Positions 30,900 through 41,571 of a stretch of 64,000 nucleotides of DNA are shown here, one piece after another. The translations under genes and the position numbers were made by a program. Numbering within the stretch: the stretch's first letter is position 1; every line of letters starts with the position of its first letter. A model generated the notes under the pieces. That model saw nothing but the letters and a program-made list of their open reading frames with translations. It ran no database searches and was not told where the DNA came from. Origin of the DNA: Euglena gracilis (Eukaryota; Euglenida; Euglenophyceae; Euglenales); contig CP154955.1 in assembly GCA_039621445.1 (NCBI GenBank), positions 2,200,619 through 2,264,618 of the forward strand, written 5' to 3'.

Positions 30900-32617
30900 A
30901 AAATTACGGTGAACAGGAAAGTACCCGGGCGCAAACATGGGCATTGCAAATAGAGCACGTTGAGAGTTTGGCCAAAAAAAAGAAGGGGGGCACAATTTCT
31001 CGGCTGCTCATTAAGCACAGTCTTGGGAACTACTGATCCATCCATCCATTTCCAATAAAGTCTGACTTGTAAGGAAAAACTTTGACGTGCTTCCCAAGAA
31101 TTTCCATTCAATTTTTCAAAAAAAATATTTTTCGAAATCAAAAATTTCCCAAAATTTTACTTCCCAAAATCAAAACACTGTAATTTGCCCTCTGTAGACC
31201 ATGAACAGGGTTCTTGGCTCACCAAAGGGCTTCTTGGTCCACGCTTCGTTCCTTGCTCTGGGGCCATCGGAATGGTACGGATAAAAAAAAATACAGGAAT
31301 AAGTCATGAGAAAATTTTGGTTGGTTCCCAAATTTTTTGTTCACCGTAATTTTTGTCAGGATTGTGACAGATAATGCTGTGCATACCAATGTATGTTTTC
31401 CACCAATATGTCTTTCAATTCGGAGCCGGTGAATGCTATTCAAACATTTTTAATCACAAAACTCCGTCAAGTGACATTGAAGGGGGGTGCAAGTGACATT
31501 TTCTTTTTTGTGAATACCAACTTCGAAAATTTCTTTTTGCAGCATATTTTGTATCCTTCAAACATTTAGAAATTGAAATTGATTTACCCGCAAAAGATAC
31601 ACAAAAAGACACATATGAGTATTTCTCTTTGATATTGCATATTTTATATTGCAAGCTGAATGTTGGTTAATGGCAAGGTTGATTTGCGAATTGCTAAATA
31701 GCTATGCAAATGATGCTTATTATTATTCTTCTGGTCTATTGTTGCTTGCTATTTCAATCATTCCAAGACGGTGACCATGAGACATGTGAACAAACTTTTT
31801 TGATTTCCTTGAGGTTCATTGTAATGTTGTTCTTGATTGAACCTGAAAATGATGTTTCTGCAACGTTGATTTGTGGCGGTGTCTACCTGCTTTTGACGTC
31901 TATGGCTGTCCTGCGGAGGGGCGACCAGAGTCTCAGGCACTGCATGACTCCACTCGGTGCGAAATCACATTTGCAAACAGACCTGGAAAGGAAACGACCC
32001 GTCGGAGTTTTCTGGCTTGACATCTCGCATGGACGACGTGCTGAAATATCCTCTCCCTCGTTCCTCATTGGTCCTCCGTGGACTCCAACAGTTCTTTTCT
32101 CCTCTGGTGAAGAACAGCATTGTTTGGGTTGATGCAATGCAAGCCCTCTTGCACAACGTTGTTTGACTGCACGGCCACCAGCTTCTGGAATCAATATATT
32201 TTTTGGAAAATTTATTGTGAAAGCGAAAAATATATTTTTTGAAATACGTATGGCATGATGGGAAGCAGGATCATGTCCTCCATACTTTCCATCCCCCCAT
32301 TGTCTGATTATTGGGGTCGACTGCTGGCCTATCGGGCCAACGTGGTCCAGGCTAATTGCTAGTGCGGCACGGCACCATTTAACTCTTTTGTGACCTCCAG
32401 GGTTCTTCCGGGGTCAGGTAGACAGGTGGATGCAATTTCAACAAACAACTTGGATTCTCGGCCTGAGTCAGGGGGAAAGTGATCCCCAAAGTGAATATCC
32501 CACCAGTCACAAAATGAGTTTGAAAGCCAAAAACGGACGAAACAGGCCACAGTCCATCCAAGTGCCCCACGCCCGGGGCTCTGCGAGCAGGGCTGCCGTC
32601 TCTCCCGCCGCAGGTAG
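30900..32617. other. AT-rich interval without a supported gene (copy 1)
   Basis: A 142-codon frame at 31704-32132 begins with a hydrophobic stretch. About ten base differences in its first half from copy 2 are nearly all amino-acid-changing, so it does not behave like a constrained protein. GCAG at 31541 followed by a 45-residue frame is also broken in this copy. Confidence 0.4.
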
Positions 32618-32805
32618 CGTGCGTGCACGTTCCGCCCCGCAACCCGGGCCCCCTCGCCCGCCGGGCGTTCAGCACCTCCTCCCCACGCCGTTGCTTGGGG
32701 GGTGGCTGACCCCGGCTCCGAAGCAATGGCGTGCTCCCACTCTGCATCCCTCGGCTCCTACCGCACGGTGTTGAGCCAGCCCGTCAGCCCCCCTCGGGGA
32801 CTGAT
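32618..32805 (+). CDS. internal exon (copy 1), Ser/Pro/Ala-rich
   Basis: Between GCAGGTAG and the donor GTGAAG the frame reads RACTFRPATRAPSPAGRSAP, then HAVAWGVADPGSEAMACSHS and SASLGSYRTVLSQPVSPPRG. An acceptor four bases earlier would put other frames on top. The long open frame and composition favour this one. Confidence 0.4.
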
Positions 32806-33489
32806 GTGAAGGTGCAGGATGACAAGATGGAGACTTGGCTTTTCGCTTTCCCCATTTTTCTGCTTCAGCATTTATGGCACAGCGTCTAGTTTCTGAATTT
32901 TTTTTTTCAATTGTTTGGTGCCAAAAAGTCAGAAAAATTTCTTACCGCCCAAAGCTCCCCATTTCTTCCCCATTCCCTTTCCGAAGTTGTGCGAAGTTGT
33001 GCGGGTGATATCTCAATTTGGAAGGTGTATGCACCCCCCCCAAAAAAATAGCAAATTCCCCCTCAAATAAAACCCCAAAAATAACCCTGAGTCAGATTGA
33101 ACCAATAGCATCCCCAGACGGCGCAAATCATCCCCTCCAAATCGCTCACAATGGCTGTGAAGTGAGACACAACCTCGGACATAAAAATAGGGCACCAAAA
33201 AATGATCAAGATCTTTTTTCTGAGCTACGAATTTGTTGAGAATCCAGGAAATGACCAACGTGTTTGAGGTTGTGGAAAGTATGATGCTTGTCCCGCACCA
33301 GAGGGGTGTAGGGCACTCCAAATCCGACCCCCCCCCCGGCGGGTAGGGTGTTTGGCCAAAAGTGCCTAGCAGGCACTCCGGCGCCGAAGACGCCGGAAGG
33401 CTCAAAAAAGGCCTATTTTCAAGAAAAATGGCTTATTTTCTGAGAAACGTACCTGGGCACAGACCAAAACCCGACCCCCCCCCCCGGGG

Positions 33490-33960
33490 GGGGTAGTGCC
33501 TGCCTGGGCAGGCACTCATAAACCCCCCCACCCATACCCCCCCCATCCTATAACCCCCCACCTATAACCCCCCCCCCTCAGGCCCGACCACCAAACCGGG
33601 ACCTATAACCCCCCCCTTGAAGGTCGGCCATGAACCGGAGAGCAAGAAAAGAGAATCCGCATCTCACTCGAAATGGCACGTTGCCACAAGGTGAGAAGGA
33701 ATGCTTCAGCGCAGGAAGGCATCCAAGGAGGTTTGTTTTTTGTTTCTTGGCTGGCGTAGATGGAGCCGGCACGGCCGACACAGAACTTACGGCATCCGGG
33801 TTCGCGATCAACGGTTCTTGGCTCGACCACCAAACCGGGACCTATAATCCCCCCACCTATAACCTCCCCCTCGGGCCAACCACCAAACCGGATCCTACAA
33901 CCCCCCGGGGGTTATAGGTGGGTAGGCACTCCGGACCCCCCCCTCCCCCCCCCCCCCGGG
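33490..33960. mobile_element. C-run element with CACCTATAACCCC modules (copy 1)
   Basis: Repeated CACCTATAACCCCC and ACCACCAAACCGGGACC modules (33540-33900), closed by the inverted form GGGGGTTATAGGTGGGTAGG at 33906-33925. TGCCTGCC/GGCAGGCA palindromes lie at the left end. It appears to be a MITE-like composite around a 200-base unique core. Confidence 0.4.
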
Positions 33961-34429
33961 GTTTGGGTTGGTAAAAAAAAACAGCCTGGTAGGGATTCGA
34001 TACATGGCGCCAGGAAGCATTGACGTGAAGTTTCCGGTCGGCACAAACACATGTTGCGGGCTTTTCAGAGGTTGTTCAGATTCGCGAATACACAGCCCTT
34101 CAGCTTGCAAGCAACGATGAACAAAAATGTGCCTGGGTTGAGGTTGGGGCTTATTACGGGCTGGGAACAGATTTTCAACCTGTGTCCTTCCTGGGTCAAA
34201 TGGCATCTTCCCGGGCAAGAGCGTGCACTCAGGTTCCGGGGGGGGGGGGGTTGTACCAGCTTGTCCGGTGACAGCTCCCTGGCCAAAATTCACCTTTTGT
34301 GAGAAGGCGTTGGTCAGGGTCCCAAGCTGGACGATGCTGTTCCACACAGCTTTGCATTGGGCCCGGAATTGGGCCGCCCTGCATCAGACCCTGGCCGCTC
34401 CTCCCCTTCCTCCCCTCCCTCTCCCCCAG

Positions 34430-34539
34430 CCAGCGGTGTGACTGCGGACTCCACCACTGTGCGCCCCGCCGACCAGGCCAATGCCACCGCCAGCACACCG
34501 GGTGACGCTGGCGATGAGGTCGCCATCCCCAAATTGGAG
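34430..34539 (+). CDS. internal exon (copy 1), Ser/Thr/Asp-rich
   Basis: After CTCCCCCAG and two bases the frame reads SGVTADSTTVRPADQANATA then STPGDAGDEVAIPKLE, ending in phase 0 at GTAAAC. The exon end is followed by three more GGAG-GTAA repeats (to 34575), giving four possible donors. Confidence 0.6.
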
Positions 34540-35064
34540 GTAAACTGGAGGTAATTGGAGGTAAATTGGAGGTAACCCCCCCCCCGGGTGAAGCAGAGCT
34601 TTCTTTGATTCAGCTGGGATAACAATTTGTGCGCAAAATGGAAAACGGGTCAAAAGGGTTTTTAGAGAGTTATTTTGCAGAAATATATTTTCAGTATGAG
34701 ATATTACAAGGGCGTCGAGATCTTGGGGGGGGGGGTTAAGAACGGGTGGGTATTTGCACTCTGGCAACCTGGGCCCTTGGACATGCATCATTGTTATTTA
34801 TGCTGCGTTCCAATTTGGGCACCGGCCCTCATTTGCGTTCCGGTGTCTTTTGCAATTGTTTGGCGTGGGGGCCGTCGGGGTTGGCCGTGGCCTAAATTGG
34901 CTCAAATTGGCCTAAAATGCCTAAAAAGGTTGAAATTGACCCAAGTTGGCCAAACTTGGCCTAACTTGGCCCAAGATGTTGTGGGCAGCCGGCCGAGGCC
35001 ACACGCCGGGGGATGGCCGCCTCCGGTCAGCGGCGGGGCGGGGTGGCGGGCCCGCCTGGCGCAG

Positions 35065-35171
35065 GTGTGGGACCACGTCACCCACATGTCCAGCATGGGG
35101 ATGTTCGCCGTGCGCAGGGCGGTGCCCCCCGTGCCACCAACTCCGTGGGAGAAGGCGCTTCCCCTTCCCCC
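35065..35171 (+). CDS. internal exon (copy 1)
   Basis: After CTGGCGCAG the phase-0 frame reads VWDHVTHMSSMGMFAVRRAV then PPVPPTPWEKALPLPP, with GTGTGT at 35172. It follows in phase from 34430-34539. The frame is also open upstream, so the exon may be longer. Confidence 0.5.
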
Positions 35172-35560
35172 GTGTGTCAGTTTTGTTTATCCGTACCGGG
35201 GGGGGATTGGAGGCCGGAAAAATTGATTTGGAAAAAATTGGCGTACAGAAATCCTGCCAAAATTTTCCGGCCCTTTTTTGAAAACCATGCCTCAAAATTT
35301 TGAAAATCACCCTTTTTCCAGTCATCTTGCAAAAAAAAAATCTGCCAACCCGCCGTTTTCAGGTTTGGCACCAATTTTTTCGGCTTCCAATTTTGTCGGT
35401 TCTAATTTTATCTAGCCCCAATCCCCCCCCCCCCCGATAGCTTATAACGTCTCGTCGATTTCGTTCTAATGGGAGACCCTTTTCGGCCTGTAGGGCCCGC
35501 CATCGTAAAATGTTGATGGTGAATCCAGTGATTGGCTGGGTGGGGTTGACTCCCCAGCAG

Positions 35561-35650
35561 GCCTTCCCGAGAACCCTGGTGCAGCCCTACGGCTCCGTGC
35601 CTGTTGTTTCACAGTGTGGTCGTGCCAGAAAGAAGTTGAAGTTTGCGTGA
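35561..35650 (+). CDS. terminal exon (copy 1)
   Basis: 90 bases from CCCCAGCAG to TGA. Reads AFPRTLVQPYGSVPVVSQCG then RARKKLKFA. A basic C-terminus. Clean acceptor and stop, identical in copy 2. Confidence 0.55.
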   Translation, partial: AFPRTLVQPYGSVPVVSQCGRARKKLKFA

Positions 35651-35794
35651 ACCCCACCGGGGGGATGGTTAGGTGGGTTTTCAGGAGTGGGTGGGTGGGC
35701 GGGCTTGGGCCGCTTGACGCCTTCCCCCCGCGCGGTGGGGTGCGCCTTGGTCAAATCAGCCGGCTGAAGGCAGGGGGGGGGGAAAGGCGTTTCG

Positions 35795-36228
35795 CATTTT
35801 TTCGCATTTTTGCGCATTTTTTGCGCATTTTTTCTAATTTTCCAAAAATGCGCATTTTTGCGCATTTTTTCGCATTTTTTGCGCATTTTTTCGTTTTTTT
35901 CAGCAAATTTTTTTTGCTTTTTGGCACATTTTTTCGTGATTTTCCAAAATTTTCGCATTTTTTGACCATTTTTGCAATTTTTTTGCAAAAATTTGAAATT
36001 TTTGACTTTTTTTGAAACTTACATTTTCCTCATTATTCTACATAATTTCTTCAAGTTTGGTGCCATTTTTGCATGTTTTTGGGTAATTTTTGCATTTTCG
36101 TGATTTTTGCGCATTTTTTCTCGGATTTTGCACATTTTTGCGCATTTTCTCCAAAAATGCGCATTTTTTGCGCATTTTTTTGCGCATTTTTGCGCATTTT
36201 TGTGCATTTTTGCGCATTTTTTCCGAGG
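35795..36228. repeat. degenerate GCGCATTTTT decamer array (copy 1)
   Basis: Over 20 imperfect units with the self-complementary core GCGC or TGCGCA in a T-rich background, over about 430 bases. Lys/Asn-rich minus-strand frames are artefacts. Confidence 0.85.
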
Positions 36229-36411
36229 CCGGGCGAGCGCATTCCCCCCCCCCCTGCTGAAGGCGTGGTCGACTGGGCAAGCTTTAAGGCTTTTCAGCCA
36301 ACGTTGAGTTGTTGTGGGTGGACTCCCCCATTCCAGGGGAATTGTGTGCAGGTGGTTTTTAAGAATGGGAGGTAGGTGGGTTTCAGGAAAAAGTGCCAAT
36401 CTGTGTTGTAT

Positions 36412-36520
36412 GTATGTGCGTATACACAGATGTATACACATGCGTATACACATACATAGATATATATATACATGGACATATATCTAAAAATATATGTCTA
36501 TTTATATGTGTGTATATTCT
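36412..36520. repeat. TATG/TACA/TATA microsatellite (copy 1)
   Basis: Alternating purine-pyrimidine tract with near-palindromic ATATATCTAAAAATATAT at its centre. Confidence 0.8.
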
Positions 36521-36621
36521 TCGGCTGTTGCTGGGGGAGACGAATGGAAGGATTCCTCACAGCGAGGGTTTGCTTCTTTTGAGGGACTGCTTCTTTTGGG
36601 GGGGGGGGGTTAACGACTGGG

Positions 36622-36747
36622 GACCTGTACCAAACTCCGTCCGCCACCCTGGGGCCGTTGGTGTTGAGCGGGGCCGTGGTTGCAGCCATCCTGTTCATCA
36701 TCTTTGACGCCATTGAGGAGATCGTCCTCGTGCCCGAGCGCGCCTGC
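36622..36747 (+). CDS. exon with membrane helix (copy 1; ends uncertain)
   Basis: Frame reads DLYQTPSATLGPLVLSGAVV then AAILFIIFDAIEEIVLVPER. The run LVLSGAVVAAILFIIF is a strong transmembrane candidate. Neither splice site is certain. A CTG-rich, GC-rich segment in an AT-rich setting supports coding. Confidence 0.5.
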
Positions 36748-37323
36748 CAACCCCCCGGCCTTTGCCCTAGTTTTGGCTCTTGCCACACTCCGGTCTACAC
36801 TGCGTCTCAAGGTTATTCACGTGGCACCGTTTCAAGGTTTTTCACGTGGGTTAAAAAATGAAAAATTCTGTTTCTGTGAGATGACGTCCAAATGACAGGC
36901 AAAGCAGCACATGGGGTGACAAATATCGATTGGCACACTCCCCTGGTGCCTCTTATGTTGTTTAATAGCGGGTGTGCAGGCCCTTGGCCACCTGCACAGC
37001 CGTCAAACGACGGACCATGCTGCCATACAAATTTGGGATGGGCCTGGGACCACTCCCGTTGGAGAGCTGTCCACAGCTCATCACAGGACGAAACGCGCTT
37101 CCCTTGTACTCCTCATTTGTCGGCACCGTCCAATGTTCATATCAATTCTCCAAATGAACACAGTTTCGCATTTGACCTGCATGTTCTCCCCACCTCACCC
37201 AAAATGGGGAAAAAGGTGGATGTTTGCTCCGGAGCGGCAGAGTTTCTGTGGCCCGGCTTTGGTGCGCAGGAGCCCCCACAGAACGCTGCAAACAAAAAAA
37301 CCAACTGCTCTGCGGTTTCATAG

Positions 37324-37475
37324 GCGGCGCGGGGGCAGTTCGCCAGACGGGCTCGCCGCCGGCCATCTTCGGCGTGATGGCTGCGGTGGCCGGGGCATAC
37401 GCCATGGTGGCCGTGGCCATGCTGAAGCGCACGTCGGCCCCTTTGATGGGAGGAATCCGCACATCAAAAATATGA
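37324..37475 (+). CDS. terminal exon with membrane helix (copy 1)
   Basis: After GTTTCATAG the frame reads GAGAVRQTGSPPAIFGVMAA then VAGAYAMVAVAMLKRTSAPL and ends MGGIRTSKI at TGA. IFGVMAAVAGAYAMVAVAML is a transmembrane candidate, suggesting that this and 36622-36747 form a small two-helix membrane protein. Identity unknown. Confidence 0.55.
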
Positions 37476-37931
37476 ATTTTCATCGATTTGAGCAGCAGCC
37501 TGGAATTGGCTCCCAGATTGAGAGCTGCTGTGCTTGCTTCTGTATTCCGTAAATTGTTCAGACGAAGGTGGGACCCCCCCCCCCAATGTCAAGCTCGAGA
37601 TTGTCATGTCAGGCCTGAAAACAGCAATTTGGCAAGGAGTGTTGTTGACGCACCGCGTTGCGAACAGCATATCCACACTGGAAAATTTAGTGGCATTTAC
37701 AACCTGGAGTATATGATTATTTTCAACAATTTGTTCCCGTTGCCTGGCTTCGTGCAGAAACGCTGAGCTAATTCTTCTATTTTGTGAAAGGAAGCGTCGT
37801 TGTTGTTATATTCGTGTTGTCTCCTGCCTGTCGAGCGCCATTGCCCATAATTTGGCTTAATGTGCGCCGCTCCTCACCCATCCATCAGAGGGGTCAATGG
37901 GCGTTATTGATTTGGTATTTGGTGTTGTCAC

Positions 37932-38418
37932 CAGGGAATTTCTTAAGCCGGAGGGTACCCTACCCCCCGGGGGGGGTCCAGCCAGCCAGCAGCTCAAATC
38001 CAGCCAGCAGCCCAAATTCGGGCTGGGAGCCCCCCCCCCGGGGGGGTCGAGTGAAATAAAGTCGGGTCCAGCCCGGCCGGAGGCCGGGCCAGCCGGCCGA
38101 AGGCCGGGCCAGCCGGCCGCAGGCTGGCCAGCCAACTGGGCTGCCCAGCTCACTTATCATTGCATTTCTTCCCCTCATCACAGCCCCTCCATCACAACCC
38201 CCCAGCCTTGATCTAGCTCCACCCATCAAAATGTCGAAAATGGCAAAATGTGTTAGAAAATTTTGGTTTTCCTCGACCCAGCCCAGCCCAGCTCCCTCCA
38301 GCCCCGGACCCCCCCCCTCCCCCCCCTCCCCCCCGGGGGGGTCCAGCCAGCAGCCTTTTTGCCAGCCGGAGGCTGCCCCCCCCCCCCCCCCGGGCGGGGG
38401 TCCTTAAGAAATTCCCTG
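37932..38418. mobile_element. hAT-like MITE, family H1, copy a (first duplicate)
   Basis: 487 bases with terminal inverted repeats CAGGGAATTTCTTAAG and its exact complement, flanked by the 8-base duplication GTTGTCAC (37924-37931, 38419-38426). The interior is built of C/G runs and CCAGCCGGAGGCTGG-type palindromes. No coding. Confidence 0.9.
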
Positions 38419-38496
38419 GTTGTCACATTATTTCGTTATGCCGTTTTTAATTTGGTGTCAGCTGTTCCATTCTTCCCCACACTTTACTCGGCGAGA

Positions 38497-38573
38497 GGCG
38501 ACGTGGCAGCGATCATCAACTGGATGCTGGGCCGCAAGCCTGACAAGGAGCACCCCCAGCCAGGGCCCAGAAG
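38497..38573 (+). CDS. internal exon (copy 1)
   Basis: After GCGAGA the frame reads GDVAAIINWMLGRKPDKEHP then QPGPR, to GTTGAG. In copy 2 a one-base loss turns the frame to IIN-stop, so this copy is the intact version. Either acceptor, GCGAG or further upstream, is possible. Confidence 0.45.
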
Positions 38574-38606
38574 GTTGAGGTCAGAAGGGGGGTCCAGCCA
38601 AATGAG

Positions 38607-38735
38607 CAGCTTTTCAATGCAGCTCCCCCAGCCGCCTGTACAGTCGAGTCCGGCCAAAACTGTTCTGACTCGAAGCCCGACAGCAAGAAGCGGGCGAAGT
38701 CGAGAATGCGTCAAACTGGAAGGGCAGCCGTGTGA
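38607..38735 (+). CDS. terminal exon (copy 1), basic tail
   Basis: 129 bases after CCAAATGAG. Reads QLFNAAPPAACTVESGQNCS then DSKPDSKKRAKSRMRQTGRA, ending Ala-Val at TGA. The KKRAKSR segment could be a nuclear localisation signal. The other frame (SSFSMQLPQPPVQ) is also open and cannot be excluded. Confidence 0.4.
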   Translation, partial: QLFNAAPPAACTVESGQNCSDSKPDSKKRAKSRMRQTGRAAV

Positions 38736-38865
38736 CAGTGCACAGCCAAAACCAGAAGCCGACACGCACTCACCCAGACACTGCAGGGGGTTTGCGGGGG
38801 AGCGGGGAGCCCCCCCCCCCCGGCCCTGCAGGCACCATCAGGTGTCCCGCCCGTCCCCCTCCCAG

Positions 38866-38985
38866 CGCGCCGCCCTCCGGGCCAAGCAGGCGGAGGAGGA
38901 GGCCCGGCTGAAGGCCGCCGCCGTGGTGGAGGCCGCGGAGGCGCCCCAAGCCCCTCCCACCCACGCAGGGGCTCCGGCTGGCCGG
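38866..38985 (+). CDS. exon (copy 1), Ala/Glu coiled coil
   Basis: After CCTCCCAG the frame reads RAALRAKQAEEEARLKAAAV then VEAAEAPQAPPTHAGAPAGR. It begins as a coil and becomes Pro/Ala-rich. The 3' end was not resolved. Confidence 0.5.
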
Positions 38986-39039
38986 CACTTTATTGGCGGC
39001 CTTCCTTTCTTTGTCTGGACCGGGAACATTCATTGGGCA

Positions 39040-39300
39040 TTCATTGTCCATTTTCAAAACACCAGTCAATCATTTTCCAACAGCCAGTCGCCCACTTCCC
39101 CCAGGGGAGGGGTTGGTCACTCTCCAAAATGTCTAAAAATAGAAAAACCACAAAAAATTTTCCTGCATCTTCGGTCAATCCTGGCCGACCCCCCCCCCCC
39201 GGGAGGAGTCTGGAACCAAAAACCCAGTCTGTCCAAAACAGCAGTCAGTCCGACCTCACCCCCAGGAAGTGGGGTCGAACACACCTGAAACAATGGTATG
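39040..39300 (-). mobile_element. diverged relative of the 2079 introner-like family (copy 1)
   Basis: On the minus strand it begins CATACCATTGTTTCAGG then TGTGTTCGACCCC, matching the left end of 2079-2416, and shares GTCGGCCAGGATTGAC. The other terminus is not recognisable and no target duplication was found. Confidence 0.6.
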
Positions 39301-39706
39301 GACGACTCCCCCTGTTCATTGGGCAAGGAGGGTCATTAAACCAAGGGGGAGAATACCAGAGACCCTGTCAGTTTTCTGGGTGGTTTAGTTCCAGAAAAAG
39401 ATCCACAGAGCAGGTATGTTATTGTAAATCCATCCAAACAAATTTAAAACAAATCCAAATCCAAATCCAACCCAATCCGACCCAAATCCAAACGAACCAA
39501 TTCTTTCTTCTACGGTGGGGGCGGCACCTCCGATGGGCGTGCCAAAAACCCCAACAGTCCGTGACGTAGAGTCCCCCCCCGCCCCGCCCCCCCCCCGTTC
39601 CAGCCCCTGTTTGTACTCATTGCTGGGGACGGGCCGGGGCTGGCATCGGCAGGAGACAGCCTCACCGAGACGAGAACGGCGGGCGGCCCGGCGGTCTCCC
39701 CCCCAG

Positions 39707-39810
39707 GCCTCCGTGGAGCGGCCGGACCCCGAAAAAAAGTCGCGACTGTACGTTTTGGTCAATCGAGGAGAAAATATATGTTTTAAAATTCCGGACGGTT
39801 CTGGGTGGTG
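39707..39810 (+). CDS. possible exon (copy 1)
   Basis: After CTCCCCCCCAG the frame reads ASVERPDPEKKSRLYVLVNR then GENICFKIPDGSGW. The C run ahead of AG would serve as polypyrimidine tract. The donor could be GTTTTG after SRLY or GTAGGG later. Confidence 0.4.
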
Positions 39811-39987
39811 TGGTAGGGAAGGCAGGAACCGAGGAGTGGAATCTCGCTACCCCCCCGGATTGGTGGAAATGACAAAAGCGTCTTTATTTCTCAGTTTTGG
39901 CATCATTTTTAGCCCCCAAAACCTGCCAAAAATACCCCATTCCGACAATTTTTAATTTTTTGGAGCAGAATCAGTCAAACAAATCAC

Positions 39988-40040
39988 GTTAAACTCCCTT
40001 TCCCACCTTGGCGCCGCCGAGGTGGGAATGGGTGTTTAAC
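39988..40040. other. 53-base hairpin (copy 1)
   Basis: Outer arms GTTAAAC/GTTTAAC and inner arms CCCACCT/AGGTGGG with few mismatches around GGCGCCGCC. Present also in copy 2 (56742-56794). Confidence 0.5.
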
Positions 40041-40781
40041 GGCGCACAATCCTAGAGGCCCAACTCCCCACCCACCCAGGGTCTACCTGGTGGCTTCTTT
40101 GTGGCTTGTAAAATGGCTAGTGGGAACCCCCTCGGTTCCCACTCAGTCTGTACTCCAAATACCCGATTGGGTTTGCTTTCACATTCGGAGGCCTGTCGAT
40201 TTCCCAAAGTGCAGTAGCATTTGCGGTCTCTTCCCCTCCTCCCTCGTTCTTTCCGTGCCACCGCTTGAGTGCTGTGCATCACCCCCACCCTTTGCCTCTC
40301 TGGTTTCATTCCACCCCTTGGTGCTGTGTGCATCATTTTTTTTTTGCGTGGTGGAATGGAATGCCCCAAGCCAGAAATTTCCTGTAAAATTGACCAACAT
40401 CCATTGGAACATTTTGCGCAGAGTGGCAGGAGTGACCCGGGTTTCTTCAAAAGGTCTCAGACTGGGTTTTTGTGCTTTCTTTTGAGGCGACTGACTGCAA
40501 ACAGCACGCCTTCATTGATTGAACCATGCAAAGCCGTAGGCTTGTTTCCCTCCTCACCTTCCTTTGGCAACCACTCTGACCCACATACCATGCCGAACCC
40601 TGCAGGCTCCATCAATCCTTTTTTGCTGCTTTCATTTCTGAAGTTTCTGCAGCATGCAAAAAATTATTTCACAATTTATGAAAAGGACGTAGGTGTGTCT
40701 TTTATCGTCCCTGCTATCATCTCTACTCAGCAGGGGGTTGCTTAAGAAAATTTGACCCCCATCTCCCCGGGGGATAGGCAG

Positions 40782-41276
40782 CAGGGAATTTCTTAAGCCG
40801 GAGGGTACCCTACCCCCCCCCCGGGGGGGTCCAGCCAGCCAGCAGCTCAAATCCAGCCAGCAGCCCAAATTCGGGCTGGGAGCCCCCCCCCGGGGGTCGA
40901 CTGAAATAAAGTCGGGTCCAGCCCGGAGGCCGGGCCAGCCGGCCGAAGGCCGGGCCAGCCAGCCGCAGGCTGGCCAGCCAACTGGGCTGCCCAGCTCACC
41001 TATCCCTGCATTTTTTCCCCTCACCACACCTTCCTCCATCACAGCCCCCAGCCTCGATCTAGCTCCATCCACCAAAATGTCGAAAATGGCAAAAATGTGT
41101 TAGAAAGTTTTGTTTTTCACCGACCCAGCCCAGCCCAGCCCCCTCCAGCCCCGGACCCCCCCCTCCCCCCCCCCCCGGGGGGGTCCAGCCTGCAGCTCAA
41201 ATCCAGCCAGCAGCCTTTTTGCCAGCCGGAGGCTGGACCCCCCCCCCCGGGGGGGGGGTCCTTAAGAAATTCCCTG
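40782..41276. mobile_element. hAT-like MITE, family H1, copy b (first duplicate)
   Basis: 495 bases with the same CAGGGAATTTCTTAAG terminal inverted repeats as 37932-38418 and an independent 8-base duplication ATAGGCAG (40774-40781, 41277-41284). Interior collinear with copy a, differing mainly in C/G run length. Confidence 0.9.
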
Positions 41277-41300
41277 ATAGGCAGCCTCTTTTCCGTCCCG

Positions 41301-41338
41301 TTTTGGCCCGTGGCGGTAGGAGCCGCCACGGGCCAAAA
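41301..41338. other. perfect 16-base-arm hairpin (copy 1)
   Basis: TTTTGGCCCGTGGCGG and its exact complement separated by TAGGAG, 25 bases outside the H1 element. Also at about 58058-58095. Confidence 0.7.
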
Positions 41339-41571
41339 ATAGGGGACTCCTAAGTACTTCTACTACTACTAAGTACAAATAATAATAAAGAGTTTTCCCG
41401 GGATATGACAGTCGGTCAACCGGATCTGAAGTGAAACTCTCCACAGGACAGGGGGTCCCTCCGTTGGATGGCATGGGTCCCGGGTCGCGACTGCACACGC
41501 AGGTTGGTGCAACTGGGGGTTGGACCCCAAGCTTGTGGGCCGGGGGCCCAGCACCCTGTGTATACAGGGTC

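Noticed and set aside
31704-32132. 142-codon frame with hydrophobic start, also at 48430-48858
   Set aside because: The differences between the two copies in the frame are nearly all amino-acid-changing with no excess of silent changes, and no splice or polyadenylation context supports a gene.
33985-34015. GGGATTCGATACAT as a possible tRNA B-box
   Set aside because: No cloverleaf partner sequences upstream.
35587-36453. Lys/Asn/Met-rich minus-strand frames
   Set aside because: These are translations of the GCGCATTTTT array.
38263-39288. 341-codon + frame, the longest in the window
   Set aside because: It runs through the H1 MITE end, C runs and at least two separate exons in different frames, so it is a chance fusion in GC-rich sequence.
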